Shown here: in pieces, positions 7,642 through 15,902 of the stretch
Layout of the letters: each line of letters opens with the position of its first letter
Position numbering within the stretch: position 1 is the stretch's first letter
Assembly: GCF_036181745.1 (NCBI RefSeq)
Contig: NZ_CP108080.1
Location: 7,381,501 to 7,445,500 of the forward strand
Direction: 5' to 3'
Length of the DNA: 64,000 bases
Source: Streptomyces sp. NBC_00259
Lineage (GTDB): Bacteria > Actinomycetota > Actinomycetes > Streptomycetales > Streptomycetaceae
Program-made: the position numbers and the translations under genes
The notes under the pieces: model-generated
The model's database searches: none
Seen by the model: the letters and a program-made list of their open reading frames with translations, nothing else
What the model was told of the DNA's origin: nothing

Positions 7642-8757
7642 ATGATGCCATTTGTGATCATGTCCGGATGGCTGCGGCGCCGCCGTGCCCCCTACGGCAC
7701 CCGGTGGCAAGCTGCCCGGCTCTCACCGGTGATCCTCACTGTCGTCGTCGCCGGCCTGGCGTTCTCCACCCCGAAGGAGATCGCCTTCAGCCGCCTCCTG
7801 CCGGCCGCACCCGCCCTGGCCGCCGCCATGTGGCCCGTGCTCCCCACGCTCATTCTGGGGATGTTCTGCCTGCTGGTCATGATCGGCCTCAGCTTCGTCT
7901 ACACCGACCTGGGGACCGCCTACACCGGGGCCGCCATCGTCGCCGTCACCGCGGCCGCCGCGTACGCGAGCCATGTCCGGCTCCAGCGGGAGGAGGCCCT
8001 CTTCCACATCCGGCTCGTCGCCGACACGGCCCAGAAGGTGCTGCTGCGCCCCCTGCCCCGCCGTATCGCGCACGTGGAGATCGAGTCGCTGTATCTGGCG
8101 GCTCAGGAGCAGGCCAGGATCGGCGGAGACTTCTACGAGGCGGCCGACACACCCTACGGAGTACGGCTCCTCATCGGCGACGTGCGCGGCAAGGGCCTGA
8201 CGGCGGTGGGCGCGGCCGCGGCGGTGATCAGCTGCTTCCGGGAGGCCGCGTTCGACGAGCCCGACCTGAGGGGCATCGTCCGGCGCCTTGAGATCAGCAT
8301 CGCCCGCCACAGTGCCGCGTTCCCCGGCCTGGACCTGCCGGAGCGCTTCGCCACCGCTCTGCTCATCGAGATCCCGAGCAACAAGGGCCACGTCAAACTT
8401 CTCAACTGCGGGCATCCCCCGCCACTGCTCGTCCACCGGGGCGAGACCCGCGTACTGAACCCCACCGCCGCCTCGCCGCCCCTCAATCTGGCGACGCTCA
8501 TCGGAGCCCACTACTGGGTCGACACCGTCGCCTTCGCCCCCGGCGACCAGCTGCTGCTCTACACCGACGGCATCACGGAGACCCGCGACCGCACGGGCGA
8601 GTTCTTCCCGCTGCCGGACTGGATGCGCAGGCAGGACCCGATGCCGCCCCGCGAGCTGCTCGAACGGCTGCACCAGGACCTGCGCCACTTCAGCGGCGAC
8701 AGGCTCGACGACGACATCGCGGCCCTCGCCGTGCGGTCCCGGAGCACGCTCTTGTGA
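7642..8757 (+). CDS. Membrane-anchored PP2C-type (SpoIIE/RsbU-like) phosphatase
   Basis: About 371 residues. Three hydrophobic segments near the N-terminus (about 25-45, 50-70 and 72-105) anchor a cytoplasmic SpoIIE domain. That domain shows the PPM metal-site residues: IGGDFYEAADT, LIGDVRGKGLTA, LLYTDGITETRD and LDDDIAALAVR. Such proteins dephosphorylate anti-anti-sigma factors in partner-switching modules; no partner gene is adjacent. The start is uncertain. ATGs at 7642 and 7645, a GTG at 7654 and an ATG at 7660 are all in frame without a good ribosome site, and TATGAT at 7641-7646 resembles a -10 box. Leaderless translation from 7654 or 7660 is therefore possible. Confidence 0.85.
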   Translation: MMPFVIMSGWLRRRRAPYGTRWQAARLSPVILTVVVAGLAFSTPKEIAFSRLLPAAPALAAAMWPVLPTLILGMFCLLVMIGLSFVYTDLGTAYTGAAIVAVTAAAAYASHVRLQREEALFHIRLVADTAQKVLLRPLPRRIAHVEIESLYLAAQEQARIGGDFYEAADTPYGVRLLIGDVRGKGLTAVGAAAAVISCFREAAFDEPDLRGIVRRLEISIARHSAAFPGLDLPERFATALLIEIPSNKGHVKLLNCGHPPPLLVHRGETRVLNPTAASPPLNLATLIGAHYWVDTVAFAPGDQLLLYTDGITETRDRTGEFFPLPDWMRRQDPMPPRELLERLHQDLRHFSGDRLDDDIAALAVRSRSTLL

Positions 8758-8772
8758 TGTCCGGTTCATCCC

Positions 8773-9678
8773 CTACGGCAGGACGGCCGTGGCGGTGCGC
8801 ACGGAACGACGCAGACGGGCGGCGTCCTGGCTGGGCGGTGCGCCGAACTGGCGGCGGTACTCCCGGCTGAACTGGGAGGGGTTGTCGTAGCCGACGCGAT
8901 GACCGACCCCCGTGATGTCGTTGGGGTGGGTGGCGAGCAGCAGCCGGGCCTCCTGCAGCCGGATCTGCTTCTGGAACTGGATGGGGCTCATGGCGGTCAC
9001 CGCCTGGAAGTTGCGGTAGAAGGCGGAGACGCTCATGCCCGACCGCTGTGCCACGTCCTCGACCCGGAACGGCTGCGTGTAGTGGTCGCGGATCCACCGC
9101 ACCGCCCGCGCGACATGACTGAGGCTGCTGTCGGCGAGACCGAGCTGTCGCACGATGCCGCCCTGCTCACCGGTGATCAGCCGCCACAGGATCTCGCGTT
9201 TGACGAGCGGGGCGAGCACCGCCTGGTCGCGGGGCTCGTCGAGCAGGCGCAGCAGTCGGACCACCGCGTCGAGCAGTGCGTCCGGCGCGTCGCTGACGGC
9301 GATGCCGGGCAGCGCGCCGCCACCCGTGCGCGGCACGTCTCCCGGCCCGGACCTCAGCAGCAGCTCGGCGACGTCGGACGGGTCCAGCGTGAGCCCGAAG
9401 CCCAGTGCCGGGTGCTCGGTGCTGGCCTCGGTGAAGTGGCCGGTGACCGGCAGGTCGACCGATGCGACGAGATACTGCCCGGCCCGGTACTCGTAGACCC
9501 GCTCGCCCAGTGCGAGGCGCTTGGCGCCCTGGGCGACGAGCGCCAGCACCGTTCCGGAGGTCGAGGGCGACGGCGGGTTCGGCTCGTCGACCTTCGAGAT
9601 GAGCACGCCGTCGATGGCCGTGGTCCAGTCGGGCCGCGCGTGCCTGACCAGCAGGGTGCGGAGCTCGTCGAGGTGCAT
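8773..9678 (-). CDS. AraC-family transcriptional regulator
   Basis: Protein of 301 residues. An N-terminal cupin-like AraC ligand domain (YEYRAGQYLVASVDLPVTG, about 66-85) is followed by two helix-turn-helix units at about 195-290 (FRVEDVAQRSGMSVSAFYRNF and ITGVGHRVGYDNPSQFSREYRR). This matches the AraC_N group that often controls adjacent oxidoreductases, but here the neighbours are a convergent SpoIIE phosphatase and small unknown genes. The start at 9678 has GAGG almost touching it, so the true start could differ slightly. Ligand and targets are unknown. Confidence 0.88.
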   Translation of the reverse strand: MHLDELRTLLVRHARPDWTTAIDGVLISKVDEPNPPSPSTSGTVLALVAQGAKRLALGERVYEYRAGQYLVASVDLPVTGHFTEASTEHPALGFGLTLDPSDVAELLLRSGPGDVPRTGGGALPGIAVSDAPDALLDAVVRLLRLLDEPRDQAVLAPLVKREILWRLITGEQGGIVRQLGLADSSLSHVARAVRWIRDHYTQPFRVEDVAQRSGMSVSAFYRNFQAVTAMSPIQFQKQIRLQEARLLLATHPNDITGVGHRVGYDNPSQFSREYRRQFGAPPSQDAARLRRSVRTATAVLP

Positions 9679-9880
9679 GCCTCAAGTGCAGCACACAACC
9701 GCTCGTCGGCTCCCGGACGGGAGAGGATCGTGCAAGGACCGGGGAGTCCTCACCTGGCCCTGACCGGGCCGCCCCCGTCGCACCCCGTGATTCACCCGTG
9801 TGGAGCGTTTGGGTCGACGGTCCGGGCGAGCGTGCCGTCTGATGGGTGTGACCGCAACCGCGTTCGAGCGGGAGGTAGCG

Positions 9881-10114
9881 ATGTACACCATGCGCGCCGA
9901 GCACCAGACGACGGAGACCGGACCGCGGCTGCTGTGGCACGTGCTCCACCGCGAGGGCCGGGCTCTGTGCGGCCGGGCCCTGAGCGCGAACGCGACCGTC
10001 ACGGCCGACGACAGCTACGAGCACGAGGGCTACTGCACCCCCTGCATGGACGCCGTCGCCGCGGCGACGGCGGCATCCTCCGGTGACGTACGGCCGGCGG
10101 AGCCGAGGGTATGA
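9881..10114 (+). CDS. Small conserved actinobacterial protein with Cys pairs
   Basis: A 77-residue protein starting at an ATG with GGAGG five bases upstream. It has a Cys in LCGRAL and a CTPC pair near residue 53, suggesting a small metal site, but no family was recognised with certainty. Its stop overlaps the following membrane-protein start as ATGA, so the pair is co-translated. Function unknown. Confidence 0.6.
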   Translation: MYTMRAEHQTTETGPRLLWHVLHREGRALCGRALSANATVTADDSYEHEGYCTPCMDAVAAATAASSGDVRPAEPRV

Positions 10115-10683
10115 GCGGGCCGAGGACCGGCGTCCATCCCCTGGGTGCCGAGAGCGCACGGCGGAGCGCCCCCGCCCGGCCCAGGCTCATCGACCGCTGG
10201 CGGCAGACGGCGGACCGGAACCTCACCCCCACCAAGCGGTCGCTGATCGTCACCTGGGCCTCGTTCGGCACGACCTGGGGCACGGTGCGGCTGATCACCC
10301 ACGGCATCCGGGGCGGCTGGCTGCCCTGGGGCAACATCTCCGCCGGCGGCCGTCATCTGCACCACTACAACTTCGGCATCGCCACCCTCGCCGCCATCGG
10401 CCTGATCGCCGTACGCGGTGACGAACGGGCCGTCGGCCACCCCGGGGTCGCCGCTGCCTACGGAGCCGGAACCGCCCTGATCACCGACGAGTTCGCCCTG
10501 CTCCTGGATCTGCAGGACGTGTACTGGGCCAAGCAGGGGCGCCTGAGCGTCGACGTCTCCCTGGGCGTTCTCGCCGCGCTCGGCACCTACCTCACCGCCA
10601 AGCCGTTCTGGGACGAGATCGCCAAGGTGACGCGCCACCACATCGCCGCCGTCGCGAAGCGGGACCTGGCGTCGGCCACCTGA
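10111..10683 (+). CDS. Conserved integral membrane protein
   Basis: Protein of 190 residues with hydrophobic stretches at about 45-60, 85-103, 113-130 and 145-160. A conserved-looking polar motif HLHHYNFGIA lies near 87, and a Lys/Arg-rich C-terminus follows. The HHYN cluster beside a membrane segment could bind metal or haem, but this is inference. It is coupled to the small Cys protein upstream and ends at a hairpin terminator. No specific function recognised. Confidence 0.65.
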   Translation: MSGPRTGVHPLGAESARRSAPARPRLIDRWRQTADRNLTPTKRSLIVTWASFGTTWGTVRLITHGIRGGWLPWGNISAGGRHLHHYNFGIATLAAIGLIAVRGDERAVGHPGVAAAYGAGTALITDEFALLLDLQDVYWAKQGRLSVDVSLGVLAALGTYLTAKPFWDEIAKVTRHHIAAVAKRDLASAT

Positions 10684-10704
10684 GCCACCCCCGGAGGGGT
10701 GGCT
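10683..10704. terminator. Terminator between convergent genes
   Basis: AGCCACCCC and GGGGTGGCT form a 9-bp stem with loop CGGA directly after the membrane-protein stop and before the end of the minus-strand beta-helix hydrolase gene. Confidence 0.7.
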
Positions 10705-10747
10705 CGGGCGGGGACTCAGGGGCCGGGCGGCCGGGGTGCGGAACGCG

Positions 10748-13003
10748 TCAGGGGTAGCTCACCAGATTGGCCACGTTGGTGGTCGAGTTGGAGGGGCCGC
10801 CCCGGTCGTTGATCACATGCCGGATCGTGCCGGTCCCGCCGAGTGAGACGGTCACCATGTTGCGGAAGCGCACGTTCGGGTTGTTGGGTGCCTCGATGGC
10901 GTGCTCGGCCGCGACGCCCGGGTCGACGTTGAAGAAGCAGTAGCTGCCGAGCCCGTACGCCTGATGACTGCTGACGGAGTCGGCCACCTTGTAGGCGGTG
11001 TAGCCCTGCGTCGAACCATTCATCCAGGCAGCCTGGTCGGGCGGGTCGTAGGGCATCTCGTTCTGGTAGAAGTACGTGCGCCCGCCGTTGCCGTTCCAGA
11101 TCGTCTGGTGCTTCTGGAAGTGCTCGACGAACAGCCCGTACATGGACACGTCGTCACCGTTGACGATCAGGCCGGTGTCGGCCGTGTTGGTGTTCCAGCC
11201 GATGCCGGAGCCGTGGTCGCCGCGCCAGATCCACATGTGGTCGCCGATGACATGGTCGCTGTTGACCACCAGGCTGGTGGTGGCCTTGCCGACGGCGGCT
11301 CCGCCCACCCGGAAGTACACGTCGTGCAGGGACGTCGGGTTGGCGGCATGCGAGGCGGAGGCTCCGGCCGGGCCGATCTCCATCAGGGTGCGGGAGTTGG
11401 TTGTGCCCGCGTCGAAGAGGACTCCGGCGATCTTCACCCCGTCGACGTCGGCGACCGTCATGGCCGTCACCCCGTTGTCCGGAACGAACGTGGCGAGACC
11501 CAGGCCCAGCACCACCGTGTCGGGCCGCGTCACCCGCAGCGTCTGGTCCAGATGGTAGACACCCGGTGTGACCAGCAGGTTCTTTCCCTCGGCGAGCGCG
11601 GCGTTGATCTGCGCCGCGGTGGCGCCCGCCTTGACCACGAAGAACCGGTCCATGCCGAGCGAGGTCCCCGCGCTGTTCCCGTTCGCCCATGTGGTGGCCG
11701 TCGAGTCGGTCCGCAGGGACGGCACGAAGACCCGGTAGGCGCCGGAGTCGTCGACGTACAGGAACGGCTTCTCACGGACCGTGGGCGTCCGGTCGACCGT
11801 CGTGTACGGCGGATTCGGGAAGGTGTTGCCCGGAACGCCCTGGCTGCCGACGAAGACCATGTTCCAGTTGGACCCCGTCCAGCTGCCGAGCTGTGAGTTG
11901 CGGGTCAGCCACTGCTGCTGGGTGCCGGACCGCACCTGCCCGTCGATCTTCGAGTCGGCCATGAAGCCGCCGCTCGACCAACCGCCGTCGCTCAGTTCGA
12001 GATTGCCGCGCACATGCATCCGCCGGTAGCCGGAGGCCTGCGACACCGCCCAGCGGTCCGTGCCGCCCGGGGGGTTGACCGACAGGTTCTCGGCTCCGCG
12101 CCAGAAGTTGTGCGTCGCGTTCTGCGGCGGGAACCAGTCGGCCTCGACATGGACCCCTCCGTTGATCGTCACCGAGTCCGGCGACTGGCCCAGGCCCAGG
12201 ACCTGGGTGTAGAAGCCGACGTTGACGTCGTTGTTGTACGCACCGGGCTTGAACATCACCGCGTAGCGCTGCGAGCCGAACTGATTGGTCTCCTGCTGCT
12301 GGAAGATCGAGTTCAGCCGGCTCTGGATCGACGACGACGGCATCGAGGGGTCGAAGACCACCACATTGGGGCCGAGGTCCACATCGCCCGGCTGGGTGTT
12401 CACCGGCGTCACCTGGAACCGCTGGGCTGCGGTGCCGTTGCAGGTGTACTGGACCAACTGGACGCTGTCGGCCGTGGACGCGGACGGCACGTCGAGACAC
12501 TTGCCGCTGTGCCGGTTGACGAAGCGGTACGCGCCGCCGCCCTCGTCCACGGGCTGCCACTGCTGGTTGTCGCCGCCGCCGTACGCCCACAGGTGGACGG
12601 CGGCGTTGTCGGCGGTGGACACGTCGCTGACGTCGATGACCTGGTCGGGGTTGTTGCGGTTGCCGATGCGGACATGACCGTCGGCGGTGGGGGTGAAGCT
12701 CCACTGCTGTGCCGTGGTGGTGTTGCAGGTGTACTGCTGCACCGCGGTGCCGTTGGCGGTCGCCGCCGCACGGGCGTCGACGCATTTGCCGCTGCCGGCG
12801 TTGACCACGGTGGTCCAGCCGGTGGGTGGTGCGGCTGCGGCCGACGGCGCCGCGGGTGCGGCGCCGGCGGGGGAGGGAGGCAGCACGACGAGGGCAGAGC
12901 ACACGACGGCGGCCGAGGCGAGAGCCGCGGTCAGGGATCGTGTCGCACGGTGCGCGGACCGGGCTTGACGTCGTGGAACCGGATCGCGTCTGGAAGGGAG
13001 CAC
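10748..13003 (-). CDS. Secreted CBM13 lectin plus beta-helix glycan hydrolase (GH55-like)
   Basis: Protein of 751 residues. A signal peptide runs to about residue 50 (SLTAALASAAVVCSALVV ... AGAAPA). A ricin-type CBM13 domain with repeated QQW/QRF motifs occupies about 60-195. A long domain begins DLGPNVVVFDPSMPSSSIQ and ends in the segments NGNGGRTYFYQNEMPYDPP and VSLGGTGTIRHVIND. That domain is a parallel beta-helix and resembles bacterial GH55 exo-beta-1,3-glucanases; homologues are often mislabelled adenylyl cyclase. The GTG at 13003 has AGGAG five bases upstream and gives a clean signal peptide. It is last in a run with a chitinase and an alginate-lyase-family gene, which fits fungal or algal cell-wall degradation. 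GH55 membership is an inference from remembered motifs. Confidence 0.72.
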   Translation of the reverse strand: MLPSRRDPVPRRQARSAHRATRSLTAALASAAVVCSALVVLPPSPAGAAPAAPSAAAAPPTGWTTVVNAGSGKCVDARAAATANGTAVQQYTCNTTTAQQWSFTPTADGHVRIGNRNNPDQVIDVSDVSTADNAAVHLWAYGGGDNQQWQPVDEGGGAYRFVNRHSGKCLDVPSASTADSVQLVQYTCNGTAAQRFQVTPVNTQPGDVDLGPNVVVFDPSMPSSSIQSRLNSIFQQQETNQFGSQRYAVMFKPGAYNNDVNVGFYTQVLGLGQSPDSVTINGGVHVEADWFPPQNATHNFWRGAENLSVNPPGGTDRWAVSQASGYRRMHVRGNLELSDGGWSSGGFMADSKIDGQVRSGTQQQWLTRNSQLGSWTGSNWNMVFVGSQGVPGNTFPNPPYTTVDRTPTVREKPFLYVDDSGAYRVFVPSLRTDSTATTWANGNSAGTSLGMDRFFVVKAGATAAQINAALAEGKNLLVTPGVYHLDQTLRVTRPDTVVLGLGLATFVPDNGVTAMTVADVDGVKIAGVLFDAGTTNSRTLMEIGPAGASASHAANPTSLHDVYFRVGGAAVGKATTSLVVNSDHVIGDHMWIWRGDHGSGIGWNTNTADTGLIVNGDDVSMYGLFVEHFQKHQTIWNGNGGRTYFYQNEMPYDPPDQAAWMNGSTQGYTAYKVADSVSSHQAYGLGSYCFFNVDPGVAAEHAIEAPNNPNVRFRNMVTVSLGGTGTIRHVINDRGGPSNSTTNVANLVSYP

Positions 13004-13077
13004 GGATACTCCTGTGGGGGGTTGAAGGGGGTGAGGGGCGTGCACGCGGGCGGGGAGGCGCCGACGAGGAGCCGGAG

Positions 13078-14451
13078 TCATCCGTTGTAGGACGCGAAGA
13101 CCCGGGTGAACTCCCACGGCTGCTGCGGAACGCCCGAGCAGGTGTCGGCGCCGCCTCCGGTGCAGGGCCGGTCACGGTTGACGGACCAGAAGGTCAGCCG
13201 GGCCAGATGCCGCTGCTGGGCGTAGCCGAGGATGGTGCGGAAGTCGGCGGGGGTGATGGTCTCGCCGACGTCGGTGACGCCGTTCATCGAGGATATGCCC
13301 GTGTGCCGGTAGGCCTGGTCGTCGCTGTACCCGTAGGCGTTCTTGACCGCTGTCTTCAGGCCTTCGGCGGCGCGGACGGTGAGGGTGCCCATGTTCTGCC
13401 CGTTGCCGCCGAAGTTGAACGGCATGATCGTCCAGCTGTCGACGGACAGCCCGGAGGCGGCCGCCTTGCCGATGAGGCTGGTGTCGGGGCCGTTCTGGCC
13501 GGTGCCGAAGGTGATGTACACCTTGATCCCGGGGTTGTTCGCCTTGATGATCTTCAGCGCGTCGACCGTGCGCTGCTGGACGGCCGGGCTGTCGTAGGCC
13601 GCGGCCTCGATGTCGATGTCGATGGCCTTGAGTCCGTAGGCGTTGACGACCTTCTGGTAAGCGGTCGCCAGCTCGCCCGCGCTGGAGCAGCTGCTCTCCA
13701 GCTTGTTGCCGCTCCACCCGCCGAACGACGGAATCACGTCGCCGCCGGCAGCCCGCACGGAGTTGATCGTCTGCTGGTCGACGCCGCCGGTCAGGGGGCG
13801 GCCACCGTCCCATTGCGGGTTGCAGTAGCCGTTGCTGAGGACGAAGGCGAGGGTGAACCACTTCACCCCGGTCGCGCTCATGACCGTCGTCGGGTTCGGT
13901 GGGCTGCCCCAGCCGTTGTAGAGGTACGGCGCGACGGCCATGTTCCCGGGAGGTACCGGGTCCGTGCCTCCACCCGGCGCGCTCCACTTCTGGTTGGCGG
14001 CTCCGGTACAGGTCCAGATCTGGAGTCTGGTGCCATTGGCGGAGCTGTTGCCGGTGGCGTCCAGGCACTTGTCGGCCTGCGGGTTGACGATGTCGCGGGC
14101 CGCGGTCACCGTCCACTGCTGGGCTGCGGTGCCGTTGCAGTCCCAGAGCTGGACGACCGAGCCGTTCGTGGTTCCGCCCGAGGCGACGTCAAGGCACTTG
14201 CCGAGCGCCTTGACGGTGCCGTCGGCGGCGACGTCCCACGTCTGGGCCGTGGTCCCGTTGCAGTCGTAGAGCTGGACGGGTGTTCCGTTGGCGTTGTTGG
14301 CACCGGCGACGTCGACGCACTTGCCTCCGATCCCGGTGATGCGTCCGGTGGCCGCGGTGGCCGGGGATCCGGTGGCGACGGTCAGTCCGCTCGCTGCGAC
14401 GGCGAGTGCCGCCGCGTACAGGGGCAGGCGCCGGTCGAGGGATATCTTCAT
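13078..14451 (-). CDS. Secreted GH18 chitinase with N-terminal CBM13
   Basis: Protein of 457 residues. A signal peptide (LPLYAAALAVAASGLTVATG, residues 10-29) is followed by a ricin-type CBM13 trefoil (about 35-160) with repeated QLYDCNG, QLWDCNG and QIWTCTG units. A GH18 barrel (about 170-457) carries the catalytic pattern DxDxE in AIDIDIEAAAYD; the last Glu is the expected acid. GH18 enzymes cleave chitin with retention. The ATG at 14451 follows AAGGGAG. It sits 29 bases after the polysaccharide lyase gene and 74 bases before the beta-helix hydrolase, so one transcript is likely. The dre-like element ahead of the first gene supports control by the GlcNAc regulator DasR. Confidence 0.88.
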   Translation of the reverse strand: MKISLDRRLPLYAAALAVAASGLTVATGSPATAATGRITGIGGKCVDVAGANNANGTPVQLYDCNGTTAQTWDVAADGTVKALGKCLDVASGGTTNGSVVQLWDCNGTAAQQWTVTAARDIVNPQADKCLDATGNSSANGTRLQIWTCTGAANQKWSAPGGGTDPVPPGNMAVAPYLYNGWGSPPNPTTVMSATGVKWFTLAFVLSNGYCNPQWDGGRPLTGGVDQQTINSVRAAGGDVIPSFGGWSGNKLESSCSSAGELATAYQKVVNAYGLKAIDIDIEAAAYDSPAVQQRTVDALKIIKANNPGIKVYITFGTGQNGPDTSLIGKAAASGLSVDSWTIMPFNFGGNGQNMGTLTVRAAEGLKTAVKNAYGYSDDQAYRHTGISSMNGVTDVGETITPADFRTILGYAQQRHLARLTFWSVNRDRPCTGGGADTCSGVPQQPWEFTRVFASYNG

Positions 14452-14480
14452 GAGGGTGTGATCTCCCTTGCGTGGCTCGG

Positions 14481-15704
14481 TCAGCGGGGGTTGGCGGCGT
14501 GGGTGAGGGTCTCCCAGGCGACGAAGAGGTTGTTCGTGCCGGCCGGGCGGTTCCGCTCGGTGAGGGCCTGGGTGTTGGTCATCGCGATGCCCATCCGGCC
14601 GTTCAGCGCGTTGAAACCGACCTCGGTGACCGGTCCGAGGTGGTCGCGGAGGGTCCCGCCGCACAGCCAGCTCGGAGGCGTCTCGCCGAGCTCGTACTTG
14701 GCATGGAGACCCAGTGCGTGGCGCAGTCTCTCCGCGATCTCCGGGTAGAGGTCCTGGCCCTGGATACGGCTGGTCTCGGCGATGTGCGAGATGGCGGAGA
14801 GGCCGTAACCCGTGTGTGTGAGGTCGCGGCAGGTCTCCTGGGAGAGGCCGTTGACGAAGGTGGTCTGGCCCTGCCAGTACCGGACGATCTCGTCGCGGGT
14901 GTCGAGGCCGCTGCCGGGTGCCGTCCTCGGCAGGCTGCCGTCGCCGGTGAGGTAGAGGTAGGCCGGGACGCGACCGCGGAACTTGCCGACGGCGTTGTCG
15001 TAGGCGGCGCGGTCCTCCAGGAAGACCGCGATGCCGATCGCGGCCTCGGTCATGCTCAGTTCCCAGTTGCCGTTCGAGTGGGAGCCGCCCGCCACCTCGG
15101 GGAGGTAGACGGTGCGCAGCATGGTCCTGAAGCGGTCGATCCGGTCCTGCGGCCAGCCCGTGTAGGTGTAGCGGATGATCTCGGCGGCCCGTGGCCAGGA
15201 GGACCCGGCCCAGCCCGTCTGGAGGGGCGCGTTGGAGTTCGTGTGATCCCTGATCACGGCGGACCAGGCGTCCATGATCTCGATCGCCTTCTGGGCGTAC
15301 CGGCTGTCACGTGTGACGTACCAGGCCAAGGACAGCGTGTACGCGGCGATGGCGTCCTCGCGTTCGTCCGTGCAGCCGTTGTTGGGGTTCGAGTACGACC
15401 CGCACTCCACGACCGCCCGTGGCTTGGGCACGCGGGACAGCGAGGCGTACTTGCTCGCCATCATCTGGTCGAAGGCGCCCTTCCAGGGCTGCGCCCCGGC
15501 GTTCACCTTCTCGCGGGTGAAGTCGAGCTGACCGCGGGAGACCAGGACACCGGGGTGGACGAACGTGGCGGGGGCCGCCTCGGCGCGTTCGTTCGTGGGG
15601 CCGGCGATCAGCGCGGCCAGGAGGGTGGAGACCAGCAGAGGTACGGCGACTAATGAACTCTTCCTGATGCGCACCGCACCAGGCCTGTTCCGCTTTCTGG
15701 GCAT
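14481..15704 (-). CDS. Secreted alginate lyase family polysaccharide lyase
   Basis: Protein of 407 residues with a signal peptide (VAVPLLVSTLLAALIAGP ... AEAAPA, to about residue 44) and an alpha/alpha-toroid domain of the alginate-lyase family. Segments such as RREDAIAAY-like DEREDAIAAYTLSLAW, SSWPRAAEIIRYTYTGW and SHSNGNWELSMTEAAIGIAVF supply the Asn, His and Tyr residues expected for beta-elimination of uronate polysaccharides. Starts at ATG 15704 with AAGG nine bases upstream. It is the first gene after the dre-like site and probably heads the lyase-chitinase-hydrolase transcript. The natural substrate (alginate, glucuronan or another polyuronide) cannot be told from sequence. Confidence 0.82.
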   Translation of the reverse strand: MPRKRNRPGAVRIRKSSLVAVPLLVSTLLAALIAGPTNERAEAAPATFVHPGVLVSRGQLDFTREKVNAGAQPWKGAFDQMMASKYASLSRVPKPRAVVECGSYSNPNNGCTDEREDAIAAYTLSLAWYVTRDSRYAQKAIEIMDAWSAVIRDHTNSNAPLQTGWAGSSWPRAAEIIRYTYTGWPQDRIDRFRTMLRTVYLPEVAGGSHSNGNWELSMTEAAIGIAVFLEDRAAYDNAVGKFRGRVPAYLYLTGDGSLPRTAPGSGLDTRDEIVRYWQGQTTFVNGLSQETCRDLTHTGYGLSAISHIAETSRIQGQDLYPEIAERLRHALGLHAKYELGETPPSWLCGGTLRDHLGPVTEVGFNALNGRMGIAMTNTQALTERNRPAGTNNLFVAWETLTHAANPR

Positions 15705-15760
15705 GAGATGGACCTTCGTTCAGGTAGATGAACAGAGGGCGAGTGTCGATCGGTGAAACT

Positions 15761-15776
15761 AAAGGTCTGGACCAGA
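15761..15776. promoter_or_regulatory. dre-like element, candidate DasR site
   Basis: AAAGGTCTGGACCAGA carries the core GGTCTGGACC at 15764-15773. The published DasR element has core GGTCTAGACC in the frame ACTGGTCTAGACCACT. The core here differs at one base and lies about 60 bases before the lyase-chitinase operon, where a DasR site would make sense. The match is by eye. Confidence 0.55.
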
Positions 15777-15902
15777 GGCGTCAAGATGGTGCGCGGCTAC
15801 CTTTTGAAGACCTGTGCCGAGCCGGCGCGACAGGCAGGGTGTTCATCGATGTGAACATCGGGGCATCCGGGTTCTCTTCACAACCTGAACGCTCCACCGG
15901 CC

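Noticed and set aside
10748-13003. Adenylyl cyclase as product name
   Set aside because: Secretion signal, CBM13 domain and beta-helix sequence are incompatible with a nucleotide cyclase.
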